From Aliikangiella sp965214955 (GTDB taxonomy: Bacteria > Pseudomonadota > Gammaproteobacteria > Enterobacterales > Kangiellaceae), in assembly GCA_965214955.1 (NCBI GenBank), contig CBDCCU010000009.1, positions 1,116,001 through 1,180,000 on the forward strand: a DNA stretch of 64,000 nucleotides, written 5' to 3'. Under the pieces are notes generated by a model that was not told the origin of the DNA, did not search any database, and saw only the letters and a list, made by a program, of their open reading frames with translations. Shown here in pieces: positions 26,742-36,010 of the stretch. How positions within the stretch are numbered: the first letter of the stretch is position 1; every line of letters starts with the position of its first letter. The translations under genes and the position numbers were made by a program.

Positions 26742-27230
26742 TTATTCCTTAATAGAAAATGAAGATTGATTAGTTTCTGGAGTGGCTTGCAACGAATAAG
26801 TTTGTGCATTGCCTGGTAAATTAAATTTTTGTTTGATTATTGCTCGTCCACCATTTTCTCTTACAACCTCTATTTTTAAAGTGTACGAGCCTTTTATTAG
26901 TGGCTGATTATTATCATCAGTTGCCGAAAAATTAAGTTTATAACGACCTGCCACTCTGGTTGCCGAGGTGACACCATCGACGATATTTTTATTGCGACGA
27001 CCAACTTTACGCCACCAAGTTCTTAGATCTTTAAGCCATTTAGCCCCTTCGCGCCATAACACTAATGTTCTAACACTTTTACCCTTGTCGTTTTCAATCC
27101 AGGCAGCAACATAAGGAGGGTGATATTCACCGGTTTGCTTGGCTAAATTAATAGATAATTCAAATTCAGTTGCTTGGCTTTTGCTAATACAAAATAAAAA
27201 AACCAAAACAAAACCCCAATGTTTTATCAT
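26742..27230 (-). CDS. DUF2271 periplasmic protein
   Basis: A 162-residue secreted protein (signal FVLVFLFCISKSQA) matching DUF2271: PPYVAAWIENDKGKSVRTLVLWREGAKWLKDLRTWWRK, VDGVTSATRVAGRYKL and GSYTLKIEVVRENGG. DUF2271 proteins often accompany PepSY and DUF4198 genes in iron-related clusters and resemble flavin-reduction partners, but their biochemical role is unknown. It lies 4 bp before the DUF4198 gene. Confidence 0.85.
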   Translation of the reverse strand: MIKHWGFVLVFLFCISKSQATEFELSINLAKQTGEYHPPYVAAWIENDKGKSVRTLVLWREGAKWLKDLRTWWRKVGRRNKNIVDGVTSATRVAGRYKLNFSATDDNNQPLIKGSYTLKIEVVRENGGRAIIKQKFNLPGNAQTYSLQATPETNQSSFSIKE

Positions 27231-27256
27231 GTTATTTCCTCACTGATAAAAAGTAG

Positions 27257-27832
27257 TTAAACATAAAAAAGGTAACTAAAAAGTACCGCTAGTGTCGTCA
27301 CTAAACTTAAAGAAAGTGTTTTATTCACCCGCTTTTGAACTAATGCCAAAATCAACCCTGTAACACTAAAAAACACCATTAATATTGCGCTTAAATCAAT
27401 AATAAAACGCCATAAGCCGCCACTATTTCGGCCTTTATGCAAGTCGTTTAATTTGGCCCATATACCATAGTTACTTTTCTCTACAAAGGTTTCTCCGGTT
27501 TCTAAATCAACGGTAACAGAAAGTTGAAAACCCGGTGCTTTGTCGCTAATAAAAAGCTCAAAGTCATCACGTTCTATATTAAGCCTTTTACCACTAAACC
27601 AAGGTTGCTCAAATAAGTGCTGTAGCAGTAAAGCCTGTGATTTTTTAGTTAACAGGTGTTTAGGAATATTAATGTTTAGCTCTTCAGTGGCTACTTTTTG
27701 ATCGGCAAACCATTCTGGATGATTTAAAGTAATTCCTGTAATAGAAAAAAAGATCATCAGTGTTAACAATGCCATAGAGACATAAACATGGATCAGCCGC
27801 GAGTAGATTAATATTGTTCTTTTTATTCTCAT
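27257..27832 (-). CDS. PepSY-domain membrane protein
   Basis: A 191-residue membrane protein with an N-terminal helix (VSMALLTLMIFFSITGITLNHPEWF), a periplasmic PepSY-like middle with FQLSVTVDLETGETFVEKSNYG, the motif LNDLHKGRNSGGLWRFIIDLSAI, and two C-terminal helices. It resembles short PepSY_TM proteins found with ferric-siderophore or heme receptors, where an inner-membrane reductase role has been proposed. It lies 3 bp after the TPR gene. The role is inferred. Confidence 0.83.
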   Translation of the reverse strand: MRIKRTILIYSRLIHVYVSMALLTLMIFFSITGITLNHPEWFADQKVATEELNINIPKHLLTKKSQALLLQHLFEQPWFSGKRLNIERDDFELFISDKAPGFQLSVTVDLETGETFVEKSNYGIWAKLNDLHKGRNSGGLWRFIIDLSAILMVFFSVTGLILALVQKRVNKTLSLSLVTTLAVLFSYLFYV

Positions 27833-27834
27833 TA

Positions 27835-29166
27835 TTAACGATCTTGTTGAAGTACCATTTGTTGTAAGGTATTAATATTATTGACTAATGTTTGCTCGTT
27901 AGGTTTTAGTTTTAATGCTTTACGCAAAAAGACCAATGCCTGACGAGTATTGCCAAGTGACAAATGTAGATCAGCATATTCAGTTAAAGCTTGTAACTGA
28001 ACAGAAGGAACTTCAATTGCGCGTAAAAGTAACATTTGTGTTTGGTGAGTATTTTTATTAATTCGATGAACCTTAGCTAAACTCAGCAGCGCCAATCCAT
28101 GAATAGCATTGTGTTGCAATGCTTGCTTAAACGCTTGCTCTGCTTGTTGATACTGCTGTTTTTCAAAAGCTAATTGTCCAGTAAGATAAAATAACTCGGC
28201 ATTAACTTGCGGATCACGGGTTTTCTTTACTTTAACCTTTTGCAAAAGCTGCTTGGCTTGTGAGTATTGTAGGGTGTCAATTAAATACCGAATGGCATCA
28301 GTTGCCATTTGGGTATCACCATATTCATTCCAAACTTTTTGATAAAGTTCAACCGCTCTGAAAGTGCTGCCATAGCGTAATTGAAGTTGAGCGGTTAAAG
28401 CGATATTTGATTTTTGCTGTTCGCCAAGTCTTAGTGCCGTTTCTAGGCTGGCGATAGTAATATCATAGTTTTCTTTTGCCAAATAAATATTTGCTCTTTG
28501 CAACCAAAGCCTTTTTTTGTTTGGCTCTATGGCAAGCATTTGTTCTAGCATTGCTAAAGCAGCATCAATTTGACCGCTATTACTATAGCTATACACCAGC
28601 GCATCATTGAGCTGTTGATCATCGGGTAAAAGTAGTTTTGCTTGTTCAAACGCAATAGCTGCGCTCATAAATTGTTTTTGTTCTAAATAACTAAAACCTA
28701 AATAACGATATAGATGAGGATCGCTGGTACCCAGCTGAAGCGCACTGGCAATATGCTCAGCCGCTTTTTCATATTTTTCTTGTGAAATTGCTGCCAAGGC
28801 AGCTCCAACCATTGCCTTTGCATAATTAGGTGTTTGTTTTAACGCTAAGGAAAAGTGCGCCGATGCTTCATTAGCTAAATTTAATTGCAATGCTAACTGA
28901 CCTAAAAAATAACTCATTGCTGAGCTGCGATTATTGTCAGTAGATTGAATCAACTGCTGATAAAGCGGTTGATAGTTTTTTTGCGCCAACTGTTTTTTTA
29001 ACATTGGTATTAAGTTTTGCTCGCTGGTATTTAAACTAGGAATATGATTTATATCAACACGATTGACCTGATCAATTAACATTTCGGGTTTGGCATAGTG
29101 GATCATCACTTTTCCATAACCTAATGGCGAGAAAACCAAACAAAGTATCACAATTATTTTTTTCAT
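27835..29166 (-). CDS. TPR-repeat protein of the TonB2 cluster
   Basis: About 443 residues with an N-terminal signal (IIVILCLVFSPLGYG) and at least eight tetratricopeptide repeats through the rest (for example PNYAKAMVGAALAAISQEKYEKAAEHIASAL and HLYRYLGFSYLEQKQFMSAAIAFEQAKLL). In the Vibrio TonB2 operons a TPR gene also follows tonB2. ATG 29166 is preferred to the upstream in-frame ATG because it avoids a longer overlap with tonB. Probably a periplasmic scaffold. Confidence 0.85.
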   Translation of the reverse strand: MKKIIVILCLVFSPLGYGKVMIHYAKPEMLIDQVNRVDINHIPSLNTSEQNLIPMLKKQLAQKNYQPLYQQLIQSTDNNRSSAMSYFLGQLALQLNLANEASAHFSLALKQTPNYAKAMVGAALAAISQEKYEKAAEHIASALQLGTSDPHLYRYLGFSYLEQKQFMSAAIAFEQAKLLLPDDQQLNDALVYSYSNSGQIDAALAMLEQMLAIEPNKKRLWLQRANIYLAKENYDITIASLETALRLGEQQKSNIALTAQLQLRYGSTFRAVELYQKVWNEYGDTQMATDAIRYLIDTLQYSQAKQLLQKVKVKKTRDPQVNAELFYLTGQLAFEKQQYQQAEQAFKQALQHNAIHGLALLSLAKVHRINKNTHQTQMLLLRAIEVPSVQLQALTEYADLHLSLGNTRQALVFLRKALKLKPNEQTLVNNINTLQQMVLQQDR

Positions 29167-29843
29167 AACGACTCTTTTAGCGCTATTGGCCAAATAAACT
29201 CAGCTTTCACTGGTTGACCGTGGCGTTTGGGGGGAGTGAATTTAGCCGAACGAGCTAAGCCTATCAGTGCCTGATTTAATTGAGGGTAAGGGTTTTCTTT
29301 AATTGACTTAAATATCACCTGACCTAGCTGATCAATTTGAATGTGCAACTTAGCAATAAATTTTTTTACCCCTTTACGATTCATATCGGGTGTAAATTTA
29401 ATTTGTAATGGCGTTAGTAATCTGGGTAATGCGTCTAAATCGGCTAACCCAAAGCTGCTTGTATCAAAATTGATAGTTTTGTCACTAAAGCTAGGAGCCG
29501 ATAACCTTGTTTTGCTCATCGACAATCTAGGTTTAGTATTTGTAATATTAAGTTTAGAAAGCTTTAGCTGAGCACCTTGACCGGCAATACGCACATCTAA
29601 TTTTGGCGCACTTTGTAACTGCTCGGTTATTTCAATAGGTGGCGGCGGTGGTGGTAACTGCAATGTTTGAATATTGTTGTGTACAAGTAGCTTATCGGGT
29701 TTATCTAAGCTTTGCCTATTATTTAAAATGAGCACGCTAGTTAAACCAATAACCATTAAAACAGCGATTACTCTATAAATATATTTTATCCAATAGCTCA
29801 TAGGTAACGAAGAGCTAAGCTTTATACTCATTGAATTATTCAT
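29163..29843 (-). CDS. tonB2: TonB-like energy transducer (TonB2 type)
   Basis: Transmits proton-motive force from ExbB/ExbD to the outer-membrane receptor. An N-terminal membrane anchor (YRVIAVLMVIGLTSVLIL) is followed by a short Pro stretch (LPPPPPPIEITEQ) and a TonB C-terminal domain (KFIAKLHIQIDQLGQVIFKSI...FTPPKRHGQPVKAEFIWPI). It is 226 residues, short as in TonB2 proteins. Its start overlaps the exbD stop and its stop overlaps the TPR start. Confidence 0.88.
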   Translation of the reverse strand: MNNSMSIKLSSSLPMSYWIKYIYRVIAVLMVIGLTSVLILNNRQSLDKPDKLLVHNNIQTLQLPPPPPPIEITEQLQSAPKLDVRIAGQGAQLKLSKLNITNTKPRLSMSKTRLSAPSFSDKTINFDTSSFGLADLDALPRLLTPLQIKFTPDMNRKGVKKFIAKLHIQIDQLGQVIFKSIKENPYPQLNQALIGLARSAKFTPPKRHGQPVKAEFIWPIALKESL

Positions 29844-30247
29844 TATGGCTGTACCGTTGCCAAACTAATGTTGGTTGCGCCAGCGAGCTTGGCTTGATCC
29901 ATTACCGCAACCAAGGTTTTAGTTGCAACTTGTTGGTCAACTTGTAAAACAACGGGCAACTGTTGTTTAGCTAAAAGCTGGGTTACGGTTGCCTTAACCC
30001 CCACAACACCAATATTTTGCCCTGCATAAACTACCGAGCCATCCTCTTTGATTGCAATAAAAATACTTTGTTTTTCTAGCTGAGTAGCGCTAATCGCTTC
30101 TGGTTTAGTCACTTCAACTCCTGTTTCTTTAACAAATACGGTTGTTACAATGAAAAAAATTAACAAAATAAAAACCACATCAAGCAGTGGAGACAAGTCA
30201 ACTTGATGCATTGGACTATCAGCCCTTTGTTGTAAACTAGGTCGCAT
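29843..30247 (-). CDS. exbD2: ExbD-like proton-channel subunit
   Basis: A 134-residue inner-membrane protein with the ExbD/TolR pattern: short cytoplasmic N-terminus, single helix VDLSPLLDVVFILLIFFIVTTVF that includes the conserved Asp, and a periplasmic domain. It lies between exbB and tonB with overlapping ends, as in TonB2 clusters. Confidence 0.9.
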   Translation of the reverse strand: MRPSLQQRADSPMHQVDLSPLLDVVFILLIFFIVTTVFVKETGVEVTKPEAISATQLEKQSIFIAIKEDGSVVYAGQNIGVVGVKATVTQLLAKQQLPVVLQVDQQVATKTLVAVMDQAKLAGATNISLATVQP

Positions 30248-30647
30248 TGTTTATCTCGCTATCGGTATTGCCAGTCGGTATTTTTGATTGTAAAAACCAA
30301 ATCAAACACACCGCAGGAATAGCCATTAACATTCCCATTTGTGTGGTAAGTAATGCTTTTGCTATACCTTCGCTCATTGAAATGGGTTGTTGATTTGATA
30401 ATGCTAAGAAAATATCTAAAAGCCCAACAATAGTGCCTAATAGTCCTAATAGTGGAATAGCAGATACTAGGGTTTTTAAGGCACTTAACCAGTTGGCTAT
30501 CCAATTTAAATTATCTAGCACTAATATCTGATATAGCCCTTCAAACAGCAGTAAATAACAGCCGAGTGCTAACCCAATAATTAACCATAAGATAATTCCA
30601 CCAACGAGTAATTCGTGGGGTAGTATTGACTCAATCAGCATACCCAT
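30237..30647 (-). CDS. exbB2: ExbB-like proton-channel subunit (short)
   Basis: A 136-residue MotA/TolQ/ExbB protein with the conserved core SALKTLVSAIPLLGLLGTIVGLLDIF and IAKALLTTQMGMLMAIPAV. It is short compared with ExbB of the TonB1 system, as usual for the TonB2 ExbB. It overlaps exbD by 11 bp. Confidence 0.9.
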   Translation of the reverse strand: MGMLIESILPHELLVGGIILWLIIGLALGCYLLLFEGLYQILVLDNLNWIANWLSALKTLVSAIPLLGLLGTIVGLLDIFLALSNQQPISMSEGIAKALLTTQMGMLMAIPAVCLIWFLQSKIPTGNTDSEINNAT

Positions 30648-30652
30648 CTCCT

Positions 30653-31885
30653 TTATTTACCATTGTTGGTAACCGTTATATTAAGGTGAGATAGATGAAT
30701 CGCAAAAGACTCTAGCTCCAGAAGGTAGTGCTGACATCGGCGAGACAATAATGCGTGGATCACTAATGCAGGAATTGCCACAATAAGCCCTAACTCTGTA
30801 GTTACTAGAGATTCAGAAATTCCCCCCGATACGGCATTAGCATCACCGGCTCCAAATAATGTCATTAACTTAAAGGTTTGAATCATGCCGCTTACCGTGC
30901 CTAACAAACCTAACAGCGGTGCAACCGATGCAGTAACAGCAATGGCACTTAGACCTTTTTCTATTTTTCTTTTGCTTATCATCAGCTCATTTAGTAGTTT
31001 TTCGTCGCGCTCAATACCCGAGTATTGTTTGGCTATATCAACCAATTGTTGCTGCAGCGCTCCTAGATTTTGCGACAAGTTTATTAGCGGTTGTATTTTA
31101 GGCAGCCGCAATATTGTAAAGGCCTTAACTATCGCAATAACCATGGCTATAACGGCAAAAATTAAAATAGGAATAACCCAAATTCCACCTTTGTTAATAT
31201 GCTCAATTAGCGAATCTTGGTTTTGTGCCAGCTTAATATTACGGTTATTACTTGGATCAACAGGAATAACACCAACTCCTCGACTGATCAGTTGACTCAG
31301 CTGCTGGATCTGCGCCTGATTGAATTGATAGGCCATTATCCACAATGAATTTTCATACTGAATAATGCCGCCATGTTGTTTATCGTCACTGATAAACCAA
31401 TTTAAAGGCCCCAAAGAAACACGTTTGCCTGCAATATAACGACCATCGGCTAATGCAACTTTTACCAAGCTAATCGACTCCTCGGTTGATAGCTGCTTTA
31501 ACCATTGTTCTAGTTGCTTTGCTGATCGAACTTGCAATTGATTGTCTAAACCATCGAATAAATGATGAATATAATTAAGTTGTTGTTGCCAACTCGACAA
31601 TCTTTGCTTTAACGATTCGAGCGTTAGCGATTGCTCATCTTTGTTACGTGTTATCACCGCCACTTTTTGATTAAGCACTTGCTGATTATTTTCTTCTGCG
31701 GCTAATATTTTTAACTGCTTTGCCCTTTCACGGCTAATTTTTTTAAGTTCGGCTTGGTGGCGTTTGGTGGCTTTTTTAATTTCAGATAATAATTGTGTTT
31801 TTACCGTGTTAATGTCGCTTTTTTCGGCCACCGCACTAAAAGAAAAACCTAAAAATCCAAACCAAATACTGATTAAATATTTCAT
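30653..31885 (-). CDS. ttpC: TtpC-like protein: coiled-coil plus MotA/TolQ/ExbB domain
   Basis: A 410-residue inner-membrane protein. It has a signal-like start, an N-terminal coiled-coil (TQLLSEIKKATKRHQAELKKISRERAKQLKILAAEE) and a C-terminal ExbB-type domain with LSAIAVTASVAPLLGLLGTVSGMIQTF and SGGISESLVTTELGLIVAIPALV. This matches TtpC of Vibrio, a required fourth component of the TonB2 complex that spans the periplasm. It overlaps the DUF3450 gene upstream and lies 5 bp before exbB2. Confidence 0.88.
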   Translation of the reverse strand: MKYLISIWFGFLGFSFSAVAEKSDINTVKTQLLSEIKKATKRHQAELKKISRERAKQLKILAAEENNQQVLNQKVAVITRNKDEQSLTLESLKQRLSSWQQQLNYIHHLFDGLDNQLQVRSAKQLEQWLKQLSTEESISLVKVALADGRYIAGKRVSLGPLNWFISDDKQHGGIIQYENSLWIMAYQFNQAQIQQLSQLISRGVGVIPVDPSNNRNIKLAQNQDSLIEHINKGGIWVIPILIFAVIAMVIAIVKAFTILRLPKIQPLINLSQNLGALQQQLVDIAKQYSGIERDEKLLNELMISKRKIEKGLSAIAVTASVAPLLGLLGTVSGMIQTFKLMTLFGAGDANAVSGGISESLVTTELGLIVAIPALVIHALLSRRCQHYLLELESFAIHLSHLNITVTNNGK

Positions 31886-32649
31886 TGCAAAGCCTCTATT
31901 TTTACTGGCAAATCAATTAATTGCCCGGGTGTTAAGTGCTTTGCCTCTTTAATGGCTTGTGCAATTGCAATGTTATAGGTTTCAGAAAATAACGCGGATA
32001 AATTTTGCCACTGCCAAGTTGAATTATGGTTAAAACCAATACCGACATGGCTACCATCAAGAGTAGAAAACCAAGCAAAATCATTACCTAAATAAAGCTG
32101 CTCTGCCATTAATGGCTGATTAGCCACGTTAATCATGCCTTGCTTTACTTGCAGTAACTTATCGTTTTTTTGCAACAGTTTTAACGAATCAACAACCATT
32201 TGATATTGTGCACTTAAAGGCTTGTCATCAGAAATTTTATCTAAAATATCCGATAAGGCTAACCTTATATGTAAAGGAACACTATTAACCTTTTTTTGTA
32301 TCAAGTGGATAAACTGAGGCAGAATTTGTTTATAAGCATTAAGTGATTGTTCCACTTTATTTTGCTCAGACAATAAACGTTGACGGCGCAATGTTAAGTC
32401 GTCGGATACTTTATTGGTTTCATTAACGATGCTATTTAACTGTTTGTTCTGCTGTTTTAATATCGCTATACGCTGATTAATTAATTGCTTTTCTAGTTGC
32501 CAATCAGACACCAACTGATTTGTCGATTGCTCGGTGGTTATCCATGTTTGAGTGAGTTTGTCGATCTCGGTATTAATGCCAGAAGCAAACACCTTATTGA
32601 CACTAGTGATTAAGGTTAAACTTGATAATAAAAATAGTAAGTGTTTCAT
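31882..32649 (-). CDS. DUF3450 periplasmic coiled-coil protein
   Basis: A 255-residue secreted protein (signal LLFLLSSLTLITSVNKVFA) with a long coiled-coil (LEKQLINQRIAILKQQNKQLNSIVNETNKV) and the DUF3450 motif GNDFAWFSTLDGSHVGIGFNHNSTWQW. DUF3450 genes usually precede ttpC in TonB2 operons and probably act together with TtpC. It overlaps ttpC by 4 bp. Confidence 0.87.
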   Translation of the reverse strand: MKHLLFLLSSLTLITSVNKVFASGINTEIDKLTQTWITTEQSTNQLVSDWQLEKQLINQRIAILKQQNKQLNSIVNETNKVSDDLTLRRQRLLSEQNKVEQSLNAYKQILPQFIHLIQKKVNSVPLHIRLALSDILDKISDDKPLSAQYQMVVDSLKLLQKNDKLLQVKQGMINVANQPLMAEQLYLGNDFAWFSTLDGSHVGIGFNHNSTWQWQNLSALFSETYNIAIAQAIKEAKHLTPGQLIDLPVKIEALQ

Positions 32650-32701
32650 TGAAGTCAGCCTATTAGCAGCAATAGGACAAACCTATTACTGCATTGGTTA
32701 A

Positions 32702-34750
32702 TTAAAATTGGTAGCTGATTGAGGCTTTGATATTACGACCGACTTCATTGTCGTTATAATCGGTACTTCCCCAATATAAACCAAAGCTTTTATGATTTTG
32801 ATAGGCTTCATCAAATAAGTTGTCTATGGCTAAGTTAAATCGCAAGTCAGCAACCGATTGAGGCTCATAATATGCCCAAATGCTGGAAACCTCATAACCC
32901 GGCTTTTCAACATCTACTGAATTGAGATTACCAGAGCGATCAATAAAACGATTGTCCAGCTTTGCATCATCAACCCAAGTAAGATTCCAACCTAACGCTG
33001 CCTGAGTGTTAACTTGATAGACTAAACCAATATTTACTTCGCGTGTTCCTGAATAAAGATCGTCAGAGATATATTCAATATAATCACGCTCAGCATCGTT
33101 AAAGCTATAGTTGATAAAACCACTTAATGATTGGTGTGCAAAACGAAAACCAGCTTCGATACCTGCGTTGTCTAAGTTTGAACGGCTTCGATCTAAGCTT
33201 GTGTTTTTAGTTGGATGAAAACTACCATCAATAGAGAACTGATAAAGGTTTGTATAAAAATTTGCTTGCTCTATCCCTAACGTTGCCGATAGATCATAGT
33301 TAATATTAAGCTCAGTATGATCACCTGTTTCGGCGGCTACATCATCCGCTTGGCGAATGTCGTTATTGATCGTTAAAGTTTCCGGTAAGCCTGGACCTTT
33401 AAAGATTTTACCGTAACCAACGCTAATATTAAGATCGCGAGTTGTTTGCCAAGAAAGCAAAAACTTAGGTGAGGCTTTGTTAAAAGAAAGATCATATAGT
33501 CCGCCCAGTTGATAGTCGTCATAACGAATACCGGGTATTAAGGTAAAATCTCCCAAAATAAATTCTGCTTGCACATACGCGCCAAGTAAACGAGCTGTAG
33601 GTCCATTGTCAACAGAAAGATCAGTGGTTGTTACTGTACCATCCGATGTGGTTGCTTCATATAAACCATAAGCGCTAATGCTTTGTTCTGATTTAAACGA
33701 CTCAATACCATAAGTCCACAACGTGCTGTTAATCATTGCGCTGTTACGAATATCTAAACCATTGGTTTGATATTGATAGTCTCGCTCTGGCACAAATGCG
33801 GTTCCATCAATTTGCCAATTACCATCAGCATCGCGAACCCAGTTATCTCCGCTAAAAGATCCGCGATTCATTAACTTTTCGTTAAAATAAGCATTAATGT
33901 AAAGATCAATTAATGGGTTATCGCTATTATTGGTGTATACAATGCTATAGGTATCACGCTTGTAACCATTATAATTTTCTTCTTGATCTAAAATGCTTCT
34001 GCCCGGCTTTTCACCCGAAAAAGCGCGATTACCACCATCTTCTATCAACTGTAAGTTAACAACTATTGCTTGATTATCATCAAAGTCATAAACACCTTTA
34101 AGCAATTGACTTTCAAGTTCGCTGTGCTTGTTAACAATAGGATCGGCATCTGGTATTTCAATATCACCCGACTCATTATGGGTGAATATGCCAAGTAGGC
34201 TAAATTTTTCATTGATGCGACCATAAGCGTTTAGATTTACCTGTCTAAATTCTGTTGCGCTATCGGCAGATACCCCAACTTTAGCGCCAAAAACTTGATC
34301 ATCTTTTAATAGATCTTCAGGATTTTTAGTTTGGTAAGAAACAGAGCCAGTATTAGCACCATAGCCACTCAATACCGATGATGCGCCTAAATTAACGGTT
34401 ATCGCTTTTAACAGGCTAGTATCAATAGTTTGATTACCCGCATGATGAAATAGTTGACCATCTTGACGTACACCATCAATTGTAATATTTGCCGAATGCT
34501 CTTCAACACCCCGCAAATAGGTTTTTTGACTATAACGAACGCTGTTACTTACGGTTACACCAGCAACTTGATTTAATGCGCCTTTAATGTCGTTAACTTG
34601 TTTGTTTTCCAGTTCTTGGCTTGATATTTCAACAGAAATATCATCTGTTTTCGCAACCACTTCTGAGGTATTTAATTCTTGAACTTCGCTGGCTATCGCA
34701 TAATTAGCAGAAAACAATGCAATGCTAAGCAGTGAGTATTTAAATTTCAT
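32702..34750 (-). CDS. TonB-dependent outer-membrane receptor
   Basis: Receptor of 682 residues. A signal peptide ends NYAIASEV, then a plug (VNDIKGALNQVAGVTVSNSVRYSQKTYLRGVEEHSANITIDGVRQDG, SSVLSGYGANTGSVSYQTKNPEDLL) and a barrel ending YQF. The plug style resembles heme or ferric-siderophore receptors. It heads a co-directional cluster with its own TonB2 energisers, and its promoter region has a Fur-like site, so iron or heme uptake is the best guess. The substrate is not shown by the sequence. Confidence 0.87.
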   Translation of the reverse strand: MKFKYSLLSIALFSANYAIASEVQELNTSEVVAKTDDISVEISSQELENKQVNDIKGALNQVAGVTVSNSVRYSQKTYLRGVEEHSANITIDGVRQDGQLFHHAGNQTIDTSLLKAITVNLGASSVLSGYGANTGSVSYQTKNPEDLLKDDQVFGAKVGVSADSATEFRQVNLNAYGRINEKFSLLGIFTHNESGDIEIPDADPIVNKHSELESQLLKGVYDFDDNQAIVVNLQLIEDGGNRAFSGEKPGRSILDQEENYNGYKRDTYSIVYTNNSDNPLIDLYINAYFNEKLMNRGSFSGDNWVRDADGNWQIDGTAFVPERDYQYQTNGLDIRNSAMINSTLWTYGIESFKSEQSISAYGLYEATTSDGTVTTTDLSVDNGPTARLLGAYVQAEFILGDFTLIPGIRYDDYQLGGLYDLSFNKASPKFLLSWQTTRDLNISVGYGKIFKGPGLPETLTINNDIRQADDVAAETGDHTELNINYDLSATLGIEQANFYTNLYQFSIDGSFHPTKNTSLDRSRSNLDNAGIEAGFRFAHQSLSGFINYSFNDAERDYIEYISDDLYSGTREVNIGLVYQVNTQAALGWNLTWVDDAKLDNRFIDRSGNLNSVDVEKPGYEVSSIWAYYEPQSVADLRFNLAIDNLFDEAYQNHKSFGLYWGSTDYNDNEVGRNIKASISYQF

Positions 34751-34778
34751 TTTGTTATCCTTATACCATGCTACCTAA

Positions 34779-34804
34779 AAATAAATGATAATTATTTGCA
34801 TTTG
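34779..34804. promoter_or_regulatory. Fur-box-like site between the receptor and LysR genes
   Basis: The AT-rich sequence AAATGATAATTATTTGCATT resembles the Fur consensus (GATAATGATAATCATTATC) and includes an AAATAA/TTATTT inverted pair. It lies about 30 bp upstream of the receptor start. It would make the cluster iron-repressed. The match is inexact. Confidence 0.5.
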
Positions 34805-34908
34805 TGTTTATTGAGCGGCGAGGATGATATAGAATATCTGCGTTATTAAATAGCGGCTTATTACTAACTACACTGTTAAGCTATAATGCACAATCAATAA
34901 GGATAGAA

Positions 34909-35847
34909 ATGGATAGCCAACTTATATCTCGGCTAAAATTAAATGGCATTTTTTGCCAAGTTGTTGAATCTGGCTCAATGAGAAAGGCAGCTAGTTGTTT
35001 AGATATTTCACCCTCTGCAATTAGTCAGTTTATTCGGCAGCTAGAAAGTGAATTGGGCATAACTTTATTGCATCGCTCTACAAGAAAACATTGCTTATCT
35101 GAAGCGGGTGAGCGTTATTATGAAAATATCAGAAAAGCAATAAATGCGATTAAAGATGCTGAAAATGCAGTTAGCGAAGTTAAAAATTCATTATCGGGTA
35201 ACCTTCGTATTGCCCTTCCTGTTGGCTTAGCTACAACTCCCGTTGCAAAAGCACTTTATCCATTATTGACCAATAACCCCGAGTTAAAAATTGAAATTCA
35301 CGCAAAAGATGGTGAAATTAATATCATTGAAGAAAGAATTGATATTGAGGTAAATGTGGGTCAACCAAAAGACTCGGGAATGTATTATCATTATTTAGGT
35401 ACTGGCACAAAGCACCTTTTTATTAGTCCTACGCTTCTTGCAAAAAAAGGGTATCCCAATCAACAGCGATTAAATCACTCACTAGCACAATACCCTTGGT
35501 TAGGGTTAAGTACCTCAGGGGTTTTATCTAACATAACCCTAAACCACACAAACTATGACAGCCTTAATTTTTGCCCAAAGTTTCACATGAAATTTAATGA
35601 TTTAAACTCGCTAATTAGTCACAATATACAAGGCCTAGGTGTTGCACTACTGCCCGAGTTAGAGGTTAAAGATCATGTTAATAACGGTCAACTTGTTAAA
35701 CTTTTACCTAACTGGAGTTTGCCCAAGTTTGAAATACACGCGCTAACGGTTGATAAATTTCCTCCCTATAAAATTAAAGAAATAATAAAGGCATTGCATT
35801 ATTATTTTAACCATGTAAATCAACAAACCCTAGAGGCGACTACCTAA
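34909..35847 (+). CDS. LysR-family transcriptional regulator
   Basis: A 312-residue protein with the N-terminal LysR winged HTH (LNGIFCQVVESGSMRKAASCLDISPSAISQFIRQLESELGITLLHRSTRKHCLSEAGERYY) and a C-terminal co-inducer domain (LRIALPVGLATTPVAKAL, GLGVALLPELEV). It is transcribed divergently from the TonB receptor and its cluster, so regulation of that cluster is the natural expectation. The ligand is unknown. Confidence 0.9.
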   Translation: MDSQLISRLKLNGIFCQVVESGSMRKAASCLDISPSAISQFIRQLESELGITLLHRSTRKHCLSEAGERYYENIRKAINAIKDAENAVSEVKNSLSGNLRIALPVGLATTPVAKALYPLLTNNPELKIEIHAKDGEINIIEERIDIEVNVGQPKDSGMYYHYLGTGTKHLFISPTLLAKKGYPNQQRLNHSLAQYPWLGLSTSGVLSNITLNHTNYDSLNFCPKFHMKFNDLNSLISHNIQGLGVALLPELEVKDHVNNGQLVKLLPNWSLPKFEIHALTVDKFPPYKIKEIIKALHYYFNHVNQQTLEATT

Positions 35848-36010
35848 TTGTAATTTAAGATCTTGCGATTAAAATTTATTAGCTTGTATTTTATGAATTC
35901 AAGCCCTTACCTTTCAATGGCAGCTGCACTTGTGGGTTGTTAAAGCAGATTATTAAAGACTGGGCATCGAAATTAGGCATGTTAATAAGCTAAATACTTC
36001 CAAGTTGAAC

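Noticed and set aside
35848..36010. Additional gene between the LysR gene and the duplicated segment
   Set aside because: Only about 160 bp, with no frame longer than a few tens of codons and no motif.
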